Origin: Ostrinia nubilalis
Taxonomy: Eukaryota > Arthropoda > Insecta > Lepidoptera > Crambidae
Assembly: GCF_963855985.1 (NCBI RefSeq)
Contig: NC_087107.1
Location: forward strand, 9,300,001-9,364,000
Reading direction: 5' to 3'
DNA length: 64,000 nt
Below the pieces are notes generated by a model. The model worked only from the letters and a program-made list of their open reading frames with translations. It searched no databases and was not told where the DNA came from. Numbering within the stretch: the stretch's first letter is position 1; each line of letters begins with the position of its first letter. Both the position numbers and the translations under genes were made by a program. This document shows positions 1-11,100 of this stretch, in pieces.

Positions 1-440
1 ATTAGCAATTGATTATGCTCGATTAATTTGATTGGCATGTGTGACGAATCAATCATGAAACTGGATAACTTTGGATTTGAGAAGCTGCAGGTTGGTCTTG
101 TCCTTCTTTTGTTAATTTTCATTTGTTTTCTTTGCACCGTATAAAAGTTAATTTAAACAAAAAAGTTTCAAAACTAACAAAATTGGCGGGAAGCTCTGTA
201 GATTATGTCTGTATGATTTTAGATTTATTTATTGCCTGCCTGTTCCAGACAGGGAAATAATGATAGTTGCAAAGGAAATTAATTTGATATAATTTTCTTA
301 ATCAAACTAAACTGATATTGGAAGTTGGAACGTAAGTAGGTTCTTTTAATTAAGTTACTAACTTTATCTGAAATCTTGTAGGTAAAAGCAGGCCTGGCTC
401 ACTCCGCGCGGTACATCCGATAATTACCTACAGCGAAGCG
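1..440. other. No gene seen
   Basis: AT-rich unique-looking sequence before the palindrome. No open frame or exon with conserved coding content was recognised. It may be intergenic or lie in a 5' intron of the ZO-1 gene. Confidence 0.5.
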
Positions 441-1215
441 CCCCGCCGCACGGTGGTCCCGATTTAATAAAACATGGACATTGATGCTAGAAGCACGAAT
501 TTTTTTTTGACGGTTACTGCTATGATAACTAATAAGGCAAAAAAATATTACAATCCTACGACGTCTATTTCGTAGTAAAAAAAAATATATAGATATTTTT
601 TGTATGGAAGAAATTACGTTTCTGTAAATTTTTCGAAATTCTTAAACGATGTCAAAATGCCGATCACACATGTTATAAAACAAGTGATTCTGAGTATTTC
701 ATGCGAAGATACTTGTCACTTATCTCTGCGTACTTTTGAGTTATCGAGGGTTGAAAAATCGTTTTTTTTATATTAATTATTTCCACGAAAAATTGCCAAA
801 ATTACAATATGGTGTATAAGGGACACCTTTGATGACACATAACAACGACTCGCACTCGCGCGCGCTCGTATGCATCAGCTTTTAATAAAATTAAATTAAA
901 AATTAAGGGAAATACTTAATACAACGTTGTATGTATAGGTCCGCTGGCCGTCAAAAAGTAGCTTATACGAGAGGTTTCCCAATTTACAATATGTCCATCA
1001 TTGATAACTCACACAAATATCGTCTCTCTCTGAAGGATAACAAGTTTTTTTTGTTTCCAGAAGCTTTTGATAGGATGGAAGCTCATAAATACTCTCTGAA
1101 GTGAGAATGAATCTCAAATTGCGATATTGCCATTTTGACAAATTACATGATGTAACTAGCGCTAACGTTTATCTTCAGGTAGACACAGTTTTAAGTTACA
1201 AGATTGTCTACTATT

Positions 1216-1548
1216 TCACACTGTTTTTCGTTTTGGAACAGTTCTTTGATTATAGGTAGTCGCTAATTTCGTTTTGTTAGACTCTTTCAGTTTAGCACAT
1301 AAAGCGTAAACTAATTCCTCCTCAGAATGATCTAAAAGTGTTAGAGAGCGCCTCTTTTTCTTCAGAAGAAGAATTTTGCATAAATCTTCAAAAGGTTTTT
1401 TATTTATACCAGAAGGCGATGGTTGCACATCTACTTCCGCAGTCTGATCAACTGGAGCGTCTTCCTCGGTGTTAACGTTGTCTATGCGTTGTGTTAACTC
1501 GGTAAAAACATTTTTTAAATCTATATTTTTACATTTCGGCCAGACCAT
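1216..1548 (-). CDS. Small open frame in left palindrome arm, function unknown
   Basis: A 110-residue frame read outward from the palindrome centre. It holds an acidic stretch (NTEEDAPVDQTAEVDVQP), a basic KKKRRSL patch and a C-terminus rich in lysine. The right arm carries the same frame in the opposite direction, so it was coding-like before the duplication. I do not recognise the family; it may be part of a transposon protein, possibly one linked to the nearby THAP exon. No intron signals were resolved. Confidence 0.4.
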   Translation of the reverse strand: MVWPKCKNIDLKNVFTELTQRIDNVNTEEDAPVDQTAEVDVQPSPSGINKKPFEDLCKILLLKKKRRSLTLLDHSEEELVYALCAKLKESNKTKLATTYNQRTVPKRKTV

Positions 1549-1755
1549 TTCAGACTAAAATGACGAACGTATTGGCATTGAATTGTCTTCCGAAGATTTG
1601 AGTAATTATCAAATCATTAAGTCGTAATTTTACAAGAAATATATCAAAGAAGATATGGTCTGCTTCCAGCAGAGCCCAAAAGACATTTTTGCACCAGAAT
1701 TCGCATTGGCTAGACTCTGAAATTGTCTGGCCGAATTGTAATATAGATTTAAACA

Positions 1756-1977
1756 ATGTTTTTTACCGAGTTAACACAACGCATAGATAACGTTAATACT
1801 GAGGAAGACGCTCCAGTTGATGAGACTGCGAAAGTAGATGTGCAACCATCGACTTTTAGTATAAATAAAAAACCTTTTGAAGATTTATGCAAAATTCTTC
1901 TTCTGCAGAAGAAGAGGCGCTCTCTGATCCCCTTACTAATAAAACTTACACGCTCGTTGAACAGTGTTTTAAAGTGA
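1756..1977 (+). pseudogene. Right-arm copy of the same frame, broken by a MITE
   Basis: The first half (TELTQRIDNVNTEEDAP) matches the left-arm frame almost residue for residue. After the RSL motif the reading is diverted into the inserted MITE and ends there; the missing C-terminal half resumes after 2046. It is therefore a disrupted copy. Confidence 0.55.
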
Positions 1978-2045
1978 CGTTTAGTATGGAAATGTCATTT
2001 TAAAACAGTGTTCAACAACTGTGTAACTTTTTATTAGTAAGGGGG
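1929..2045. mobile_element. 117-bp palindromic MITE
   Basis: It begins CCCCTTACTAATAAAA and ends with the reverse complement TTTTATTAGTAAGGGG; the interior is also self-complementary around GAACAGTGTTTTAAA. The left arm of the surrounding palindrome lacks it and shows the empty site, which dates the insertion after the arm duplication. A TA target duplication is possible but not clean. Confidence 0.75.
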
Positions 2046-3042
2046 TAACACTTTTAGATCATTCTGGGGAGGAATTAGTTTACGCTTTATGTGCTAAACT
2101 GAAAGAGTCTAACAAAACGAAATTAGCGACTACCTATAATCAAAGAACTGTTCCAAAACGAAAAACAGTGTGAAATAGTAGACAATCTTTTAACTTAAAA
2201 CTGTGTCTACCTGAAGATAAACGTTAGCGCTAGTTACATCATGTAATTTGTCAAAATGGCAATATCGCAATTTGAGATTCATTCTCGCTTCAGAGAGTAT
2301 TTATGGGATTCCATCCTATCAAGAGCTTCTGGAAACAAAAAAAACTTGTTATCCTTCAGAGAGAGACGATATTTGTGTGAGTTATCAATGATGGACATAT
2401 TGTAAATTGGGCAACCTCTCGTATAAGCTACTTTTTGACGGCCAGCGGACCTATACATACAACGTTGTATTAAGAATTTCCCTTAATTTTTTTTTATTTT
2501 AGTAAAAGTTGATGCATACGAGCGCGCGCGAGTGCGAGTCGTTGTTATGTGTCATCAAAAGTGTCCCTTATACACCATATTGTAATTCTGGCAATTTTTC
2601 GTGGAAATATTTAATATAAAAAAATCGATATTTCAACCCTCGATAACTCAAAAGTACGCAGAGATAAGTGACAAGTATCTTCGCATGAAATACTCAGAAT
2701 CACTTGTTTTATAACATGTGTAATCGGCATCTTGACATCGTTAAAGAATTTCGAAAAATTGACAGAAACGTAATTTCTTCCATACAAAAAATATGTATAT
2801 ATTTTTTTTTACTACGAAATAGACGTCGTAGGATTGTAATATTTTTTTGCCTTATTAGTTATCATAGCAGTAACCATCAAAAAAATTTTCGTGCCTCTAG
2901 CATCAATGTCCATGTTTTATTAAATCGGGACCACTGTGCGCCGGCGGGTATTATATCAGTCGAGTGTCACGCGCGCGCTCGTCAGGACGCTGGCGTGCGT
3001 TGTAGTATGATTATAATTCTATGATCGAAGTATTATTTAAAA

Positions 3043-3146
3043 ATGGACATAAAGAGAAAGAAATATTGTGCGGCGTTCGGGTGTTTAAATTCGAAAAGTA
3101 ATCTACCGGATTCATCTTTTTTTTCGCTTCCCAAAGATGCTGAAAG
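3043..3146 (+). CDS. First exon of a THAP zinc-finger protein (partial)
   Basis: ATG at 3043 opens MDIKRKKYCAAFGC, then a serine/asparagine stretch and FFSLPKDAER, and is cut by a donor AG|gtatgt at 3147. CxxxxC followed by an F-x-x-P-K-D block is the N-terminal half of the C2CH THAP DNA-binding domain, as in THAP proteins and in P-element, Kolobok and related transposases. The second half (tryptophan, C-x2-H) must be in a later exon, which I could not find. It sits just outside the palindrome, and a TCAGT initiator-like motif near 2957 would put transcription start at the palindrome edge. It could be a host THAP gene nested in a ZO-1 intron, or a transposon remnant. Confidence 0.6.
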
Positions 3147-3174
3147 GTATGTTGGCCAAGTGGGTAATCAATAA

Positions 3175-4396
3175 TTACTAGGATAGTATAGGAACCTAAC
3201 CTACTATGACTACTGCTCAGAATGCGTCACTGCTGGACAAAGGCCTCTCCCAAGGTTTTCCATAATGAATGCATACTTACCTACATACGTACCTCATTAC
3301 AAATAAGTAGTTTAATATTTTTTCACTAGACAACAACCCTAACAGCGTAAGAAAAGTTCAGAGGCACGCGATAGAAAGAGACAAAACTTGTAGGTGAATA
3401 AAATTGTAGGTACGTAGTGCTGTGCGAGCTGAATTCCACTGTATCGCGTCGTAGCAAGACTCGCATTTATTTAAATCGTCTTGCGGAGTAATCCTTCTGT
3501 ACCTGTACTATTACTTATTCTGTGGTAAAAGTAAGTGGCACTAAAGTAAAGTTATTAACTGCTATCCAGTAATTGAGTAGAAAATTCTTAATTAGCTACC
3601 TCACAAACGGTTTCATTTCAAAACCAATTTATTCATTCATCGTTATATGAATATGCAGAAAATTCAGCAAACTAGAGAAAGTTAATAAGATGACTATTAG
3701 ATAATATTAATTATTATTAATGGGGAAAAACATTTGATCACAAATCCAACACAATATAGGGTTATGTAAGTAATTACTAGGAAGAGGCTTATCAAGCTTT
3801 TTTTACCTGACTACGCCAGAAGGAGGGTTAATAGAGCTTGTTAAAGTATTCTGAACTGATTACTAAACAAAATAACAAAATCACGGCTTTATATTGAAAG
3901 AAGTCTTTAAACATCGGCGCCATAACAAGGTATCTGCTTTAATCAAGACGATTCCCTATGATTTAATTGCATAATAATGCATTTATAATTTCGCGTGGGC
4001 GTATGGGATTCGGTAACGTGCCTCCGCTGTGCTTCGACCTCTTGCCCAATAGCAGTTGAATAATCACACTAAATATAGGCAAAAGGTTTTATTTTGAAAT
4101 CGAAAATGACCTATAAAAGTACCATGGGCCAACAGCATCGAATTATCAAGTTTTTCTTTCCAAAACTTGCTTTTCATCGGTTTTTCTTGCCATTGACTTA
4201 GAAAAATACCTAATGGAAAGTGTTAGTTGTTTAAATAAACCACACTTCAGCATTCTAAACTGCATTTACTTGTCAAATCGTTTAGAATGTGTTTTAAATA
4301 ACCCATGAACATTTTCCCATCGAGAGAGACGTGCCTAGAGTTTTTAACGTACAGCTCCGTATCTGTGAGGCGATTCTGTGCAAGTTCGTTCGTTCG
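3175..4396. other. Gene-free stretch
   Basis: No exon recognised. It holds a short decayed RTE-like tail at about 3216-3273 (CACTGCTGGACAAAGGCCTC, minus sense) and a fragment near 3507-3522 resembling the end of the CCACAGAATAATAA element found in the ZO-1 introns. Confidence 0.5.
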
Positions 4397-4947
4397 TTTC
4401 AGCCAAATGACGTCCACTGCTGGACAAAGGCCTCCCCCAAGGTTTTCCACAATGAACGGTCCTGCACTGCCCGCATCCAGGCTCTTCCCGCGACCTTTAC
4501 CAGATCGTCGGTCCACCTAGTAGGAGGCCTGCCACGCTACGTCTTCCAGCCCGTGGTCGCCACTCGAGAACTTTCCTGCCCCAACGGCCATCGTCTCTAC
4601 GAGCTATGTGCCCCGCCCACTGCCACTTGATTTTAGCAATTCTGCGAGCTATGTCGGTTACTTTGGTTCTCCTGCGGATCTCCTCATTTCTGATTCGATC
4701 ACGCAGGGAGACTCCGAGCATAGCCCGCTCCATCGCCCTTTGGGTGACCTTGAGCCTTCTTATGAGGCCCATAGTAAGCGACCACGTCTCAGATCCGTAT
4801 ACCATCACTGGCAACACGCATTGGTCAAATACTTTCGACTTGAGACACTGCGGTATTTCGGACGTGAGTATATGGCGAAGCTTCCCGAACGCTGCCCATC
4901 CGAGTTGGATTCGACGATTGACCTCTTTCTGTGCAAGTATTGTATTG
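4397..4947 (-). pseudogene. RTE-like non-LTR retrotransposon, 3' fragment
   Basis: Minus-strand reading gives the C-terminal region of a reverse-transcriptase polyprotein: YGSETWSLTMGLIRRL, then [40 protein letters not shown], and after a frameshift a TDDLVKV-like segment and QQWTSFG end. The same protein tail recurs on both strands through the window. Family placement in the RTE clade is inferred from the short 3' end with trinucleotide runs in other copies. The frame is broken and 5'-truncated. Confidence 0.75.
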
Positions 4948-4959
4948 TAAATAGATCGT

Positions 4960-7900
4960 CTCGAAATACATAGCTAAATATTTTAAAAGTTTGTCTTTCC
5001 TTGAGTGAGAATTAAGTGTCACATCCTGAGAAGGTATTCTAACGGCAGGCACATCATATAAATTGGCATAGAGAGACATGGGTGTAGAACGTTTAGACAC
5101 CCAAAAGTAGATAAAATATCAAAACCTTTAAATGAATTGGATTTTATAGGTAGGTACTTTAATGTCCCTTATTTTTCTAAAGAGGATGATCTCTAGTTAT
5201 GATTTCACGAGTACTTATTGCCCTTAAGTTACCAATTTTTACCGCAAAAAAGTTAACATCTTATTGAACCATTTTTAACTTCGTGGTTGGTCCATGAGAT
5301 TTATGTCAAATAATTAAACTTGTAATGGCTCTAGCAAGTTTTTAATTTTTGTCGGCAAAATCATATAAGAAGATCTTCACTGAATTTAGAAGTTCGAGAA
5401 TTGTTTAGCGAGACTAATGACCTTAATACGTGGTTATTTATTTTGTTCATAACTCTTTTGTGCTCTAATAAAACGTTTGACAAACATTATTTATTATTCT
5501 TTGCCATTAATTTTGCGCAGACACGCAAATATTTATGGATTGTGCGTGAGTCGCTTTGACTTTTCCTTTTCGCGGTTTCATGTCCACAGTCAAATTTATG
5601 TTTGCTAAAAGCTAGTTGGGAAAACGCATTCACCATTACCATCTGTCTTCAGTCAGGGAGTGCCACAGATCGCGTGAGAACCGAGGAATACTAGTAATGA
5701 AGAAAAGCACATCGGATTATACATTTTAGTGGCAAAACCACCCCTATTCCAACGGAATAACAGCCACAGTTTAAGCTTGATGTGCAGACCATACTTAGAC
5801 TGCGCAAGCTTCGTTTATTGACGGACTTTTATCAATCGACTTAATGAATGAGCAGTTCGTGGATGTAAAAGGGAAAACGAACTTGAAACTTAATGAGGCC
5901 TTTTAGTGAAGCTATCTCTGGAAAAGTTTACGACCATTATCGCGGAATAAATTAACATTAGGTACCTACGAATAGAAAATAAGTTGTTATTTGAAGAGAT
6001 TTACAAGTAGGTAGGTAGACAAACTTGACCTTCACGGTTGGGTTTTTATTGGCGGTCAAGCTGTAAATCCTGGCTACACTACACAGGAGTTGCAGCGGTG
6101 GGAACGAGAGGTGGAAATAGTCCCGTAAATAGGTAGACAATTTAAGATAACTTTTTGTGACGCTTCCTTTAAAATGTTGTTTTGACGCACCGCTGTGTAA
6201 CAAATGGCACAGTTTGGGGTTCACAACACAACCATAAATTCCAATTTACACATTTCATAAATATTCAAAAGCTAAGTATATCATTAGTTCCTTAAATGGC
6301 AAACAAAACATGGTCGCAATGTATCGTAATACAAATTTACTGTCTCCTCAACAGACTCACAACGAATCAAGTGGGTCATAAAACCAACTACAACAATCTC
6401 AATATCCTTAGGCGGTTCGTTAATTATTCAAATCTGAGTTAGCCACGACAACAAAAGTTATTTATTATGCTTTTGGAAGGCTTTTGGTCTTCTAAAAGCT
6501 GTATCGAAATCTGCATCATTCGGGTCAACTATGAAATGTCTTGTCTCATCAGGTAACGAACTAGGTACTTTGAGAAGCATACAATTTTAAACAATGTTCT
6601 TTACTCGGTTATTGTCTTTTATTATCGTTTATTTTATCTGTTCCACATATTTTATTTTTCTTTCAGTTACTTTAAATTTATTTTCCCCAACTTCCTCGTT
6701 GATTTTTTCTTTTGTTCTACCAATATCCACTTTGATTGTCTGGATTTTAATTAGGCTAGTTTGACGCACGCTAACAGCTTAATTAAACACAGGCTTTGTT
6801 TCATGACTGTCATTGATCCGCATTTTGACAATGTTACTTATTAAATTCCAACCTTGGAAGCACAAAACATGTCCAAACAAGTTTGTTCGTATATTCTCCA
6901 CGCTTGAGCGAGCCTTCTTGTGCTCCTGTACAATGTTCGAACATAATGATGAGTTAGAAAATATAGAGCCACAATCTTCTACAATTCTGTATTGTTTTTA
7001 TCAATGGAAGATTTGAAGGGCAGGAACGAAATGTCTATTTGTTATGTCTAGGATCTCATTAAGAATGAAGTTTATGGCACAGGTATTGAGGTTACAAATG
7101 CCTTGATTCCCTTAACTAAGTACGTCTTTGTTTTGTTATTTGTCTACATTGTTTTCTTTTTCTTGATTATGTATCTACTATTTACAGCTAATAAACTGTT
7201 TATGATCATTAATTTAATGTATGTTTCTCAATTTCTTTCTGCGTCATCATCTGCCTGGTTTTTTTATTAGGCAATGACGGCATTTTATGATATTTAAACC
7301 TTTTATTACTTCTGTACGTTATGTTTTCCTTAATCTTTAACGCATTCCCAAGTAGTACTTGTAAAGAACCTGCAATTATTGCATTAGTACCAGGTCAGGC
7401 TTTCTCAAGTATGCGCGTAATGTCTTTAGCGGATTCTAGGTCATGTATTTACTCCGTGACATCTTTTTCTGCACGAGTGAGTTCAATTACACACGGTACA
7501 TGGGTTTCTTCGTACGTAATAGAAGTATCACAGTAAACAAACGTTTGTTTTTGAGATCATTTCCTGGAAAGATACGTAGATAAACGTTAAAGCCATTTTA
7601 TAAAGTACGATCTTTATTAAAAAGTTCAGAATCCGAAAAATCACAAAATTCAACAACATCTAAGCTTTGATTTCTGCGAGAGACGGGTATTCTGCATAAT
7701 TATTACGGTCTAGCAAGTGTAATTGAATTAAAGAGTGCAAGTCCTATAATTGGATTTTCCCATAGTTTACACCTTTAAAGAATATGAATGGGAAAATCGC
7801 CTCACTATGAAAACATTGAAATTGAATCATTCAATCATTGAAGTCATGGATCTCTCACTTATGGATTGGAATTCTTTACCAAAAGCCTTTTAAGCATATC

Positions 7901-7967
7901 ACATAAAAATGTCTTGTATTTTGATAGTCTGGATTCAATTCTTACCATGAAATATTTTCTTCCACAG
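4960..7967. other. Gene-free stretch, probably 5' intron or upstream DNA of ZO-1
   Basis: No convincing exon or promoter. A repeat fragment lies at about 6040-6125 (GTCAAGCTGTAAATCCTGGC) and recurs near 30270 and 42550. The polypyrimidine tract and acceptor at 7961-7967 end this stretch. Confidence 0.5.
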
Positions 7968-8143
7968 ACAGCCGAACGCAGCGCTGGCTGGGAAACGCAC
8001 AGGGTACGCCTGAACAGGGTGCCAGGGTACGGTTTCGGGATCGCCGTGTCTGGTGGGAGGGATAACCCCCACTTCGCCAGCGGTGACCCGTCGATAGCCG
8101 TGTCTGATGTGCTCAGAGGAGGGCCAGCTGAAGACAAATTACA
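7968..8143 (+). CDS. pyd: ZO-1 exon: PDZ1, first half
   Basis: Acceptor tccacag precedes 7968 and donor gtgagt follows 8143; entry phase 0, exit phase 2. It encodes [20 protein letters not shown], the PDZ carboxylate-binding loop GYGFGI, then [20 protein letters not shown]. This block is nearly invariant in ZO proteins. No in-frame start codon belongs to the domain, so at least one coding exon lies 5' of here. Confidence 0.95.
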
Positions 8144-11100
8144 GTGAGTGTTTTATTCTGGTTTATTCTTAAGATAGTAATGGTAGTAAACTTGCTGAGA
8201 GAATTTGATCATTACTTATTTATTTACTTTTTAATGCACACGGAAAGGTGTGTGGAGGACTTAATTCCAGAAATGTCTGCTTGTCAACCATTGGACAAAC
8301 AATTTACTAACAACCACGTGATTTTTCAAATAATCCCGACCAGACAATAGTACCTTAGCGTTATGTAGGCAGTAGGTACTAGCCAGGTTCTTCCAAATTT
8401 AAAGAGTAAGGCCCTTGCCACACTGGCGGATTATAAGCGGTTTCGGTGCGGTGCAGCTCACTGAGAGACAACCTATTTCCCATCTTAATGTAAATTAAGT
8501 ACAATAATTATTTTACTCAATTATCCAAGTCGTCTTTAAAAAGATAATTTAACTCCTTCTCCTATTCCAGAGTAAACGACAGGATAGTGTCCGTGAACGG
8601 TGTCCCCCTAGAGAATGTGGAGTACGCGCGGGCAGTACAAGTGTTACGAGACTCCGGCGCGGCGGTCGCTCTCGTGGTCAAGCGGCGAGCGCCCGCGCCG
8701 CCGCCCACCGCGCCTACCACCATCAAGCTGGCGCTGACGAGGAACGGGAAGAAGGAAGGTCAGTCCCAAACACGTCCACAACTGGATAAAGGCCTCCAGG
8801 ATTACCACCACGACCTTTTCGAGTTCTTTTCGATTTCGAGTTCTGCGCATCCAGGGGCTTCCGGGACCTTCACTCCTATCAAACTGGTCTTGAAGAGGAA
8901 AGGGAAGAAGGAAGGTCAGTCTCTCTTATCGATTCTACCAAAGACGTCAACTGGACAAAGGCTTCCCTCAAGGATTTCCACAACGACCAGTACGCATCCA
9001 GGAGCTTCAGAAACTTTCGCTTCGTCGGTCATCACATGCTACTGTTGCCATGACAATAGAAGAATGTTAAAAATATTGGTACCTATTTCAAGTTCTTTTT
9101 ACAGCTGCTTGAGATTTCTTTACCTTTCTCTACTTCCAGCATGTTCAAGCTGCTTGGCGGTAATTTCGAGAAGTGATCTGATGTTCTCAATTAAAATTAA
9201 ATATTTTCCTCTCTTTCCAGACTTCGGAATCGTCCTAGGCTGCAAGCTGTACGTGAAAGAGCTCACCATGCGAGCTCGGGAGCAGTTAAACCAAGCCGGG
9301 CAAGGTCTCTGCGAAGGAGACGTGGTGACGAAGATCAACAACAGCCCCGTCACCGACGCCATGACCCTGAAGGAAGCCAGGAAACTTATAGAGTCCTGTA
9401 AAGACAGGCTTAACCTGGTCATAACTAGAGAATTGATCAGGGAAGAAACGGTGACGAATGGGAATTATCAGAACAACTACAATAGTTTAGGTACGTAAAG
9501 TGGTAAAGTTGTTATAGTTTTTGAATTACCTATGTGTATCAATAATGATTTACAGATTCAACTTCTCTATTTCTATTTCAATTTCTATCTATATCTCACA
9601 ATAAATGCCATGCAAGTAACTTCTTTTTACTAAAGACAAATTCAATAAGTTTCTTCTTCTTCTTCTTCCTCGGTCCCTTACTGATGAGGATCGCGACCAC
9701 AGAATAGTGTTCCTCCACAAACTGCGGTCATAAGCTGTGTGGACCGCACGATGAAAGCTTGTATCCTGCCCCGAGCACGTCTGCCTGTCTGTCAATAAGT
9801 TGAAGGATCTTTAATTCTTGGAATTCAATGTATACCTTCATCTTACAGAAGCGACACCCCATAACCAGTACTCAGGCGGGGAACAGATCTCATCAGCGTA
9901 CTCAAGCAGTGGCCAAAACTTGTACGTCGCCGCGCCCGTCAGAGGTAGCGAGGGCAGACGAGGGCCCATGTCGCATGAGGGCCACGACCAGCCGCCTAGA
10001 CCACCGCCTCCTAGGAACGAAGGTAATACTCTTAGAAGCAACCCCCCATGCAACATATTATAGGGGAAGCAAACACGAAATCTGCGTGCTTAAGCAGTGA
10101 TCAGAACTTGTACGTCTCCGCGCCTGTTAGAGACAGTGAGGGCAGACGAGGGCCCATGTCGCATGAGGGCCACGACCAGCCGCCTAGACCGCCGCCTCCT
10201 AGGAACGAAGGTAATATTCTTGGAAGCAACCCCATGCTATTTATACAGGAGAATCAAACAGGAGAAGTGTTCTCAAGCAGTGGTCAGAACTTATACGTCG
10301 CCGCGCCGGTCAGAGGCAGCGAGGGCAGACGAGGGCCACAACCAGCCGCCTAGACCGCCGCCTCCTAGGAACGAAGGTAATACTCTTAGAAGTAACCCTA
10401 TGTGAGATACGAGGGAAGCAAACAGGAGATCTGCGTGCTTAAGCAGTGGTCAGAACCTATACGTCGCTGCTCCTGTTAGAGGCAGCGAGGGCAGACGAGG
10501 GCCCATGTCGCATGAGGGCCACGACCAGCCGCCTAGACCGCCGCCTCCTAGGAACGAAGGTAATATTCTTAAAAGCAACCCCATGCTGTTTATACAGGAG
10601 AATCAAACAGGAGATAAGTGTTTACAAACAGTGGTCAGAACCTATAGGTCGCTGCTCCTGTTAGAGGCAGCGAGGGGAGACGAGGGCCCATGTCGCATGA
10701 GGGCCACGACCAGCCGCCTAGACCGCCGCCTTCTAGGAACGAAGGTAATACTCTCTCTCTCAAACAGATCCCATCAGGCAGTGGTCAGAACCTATACGTC
10801 GCCGCGCCTGTCAGAGGCAGCGAGGGCAGACGAGGGCCCATGTCGCATGAGGGCCACGACCAGCCGCCTAGACCGCCGAACGAAGGTAATATTCTTGGAA
10901 GCAACACCATGCAACATATAGGGGAAGCAATTAGGAGATCAGCGTGCTCAAGCAGTGGTCAGAACCTATATGTCGCTGCTCCTGTTAGAGGCAGCGAGGG
11001 CAGACGAGGGCCCATGTCGCACGAGGGCCACGACCAGCCGCCTAGACCGCCGCCTCCTAGGAACGAAGGTAATATTCTTGGAAGCAACACCATGCAACAT

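Larger units (their letters stand above)
441..2948. repeat. Long inverted repeat (palindrome, arms about 1.1 kb)
   Basis: The left arm (about 441-1558) is the near-exact reverse complement of the right arm (about 1700-2948), separated by a spacer of about 150 bp. Outer ends share GTGGTCCCGATTTAATAAAA; the arms also share the segment around GTCCGCTGGCCGTCAAAAAG (left, near 940) and a matching part of a coding frame. The right arm is longer only because a 117-bp MITE is inserted at 1929-2045. This looks like a foldback or composite transposon, or an inverted duplication of one. The transcript of either strand would form a hairpin about 1 kb long. Confidence 0.85.

Noticed and set aside
4305..4973. 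Plus-strand open frames of 71-121 residues
   Set aside because: They are antisense to the RTE-like fragment, whose minus-strand protein is recognisable.
8587..9498. A single 303-residue gene
   Set aside because: It is two ZO-1 exons with an open intron between them; PDZ2 is continuous only when 8759-9220 is removed.
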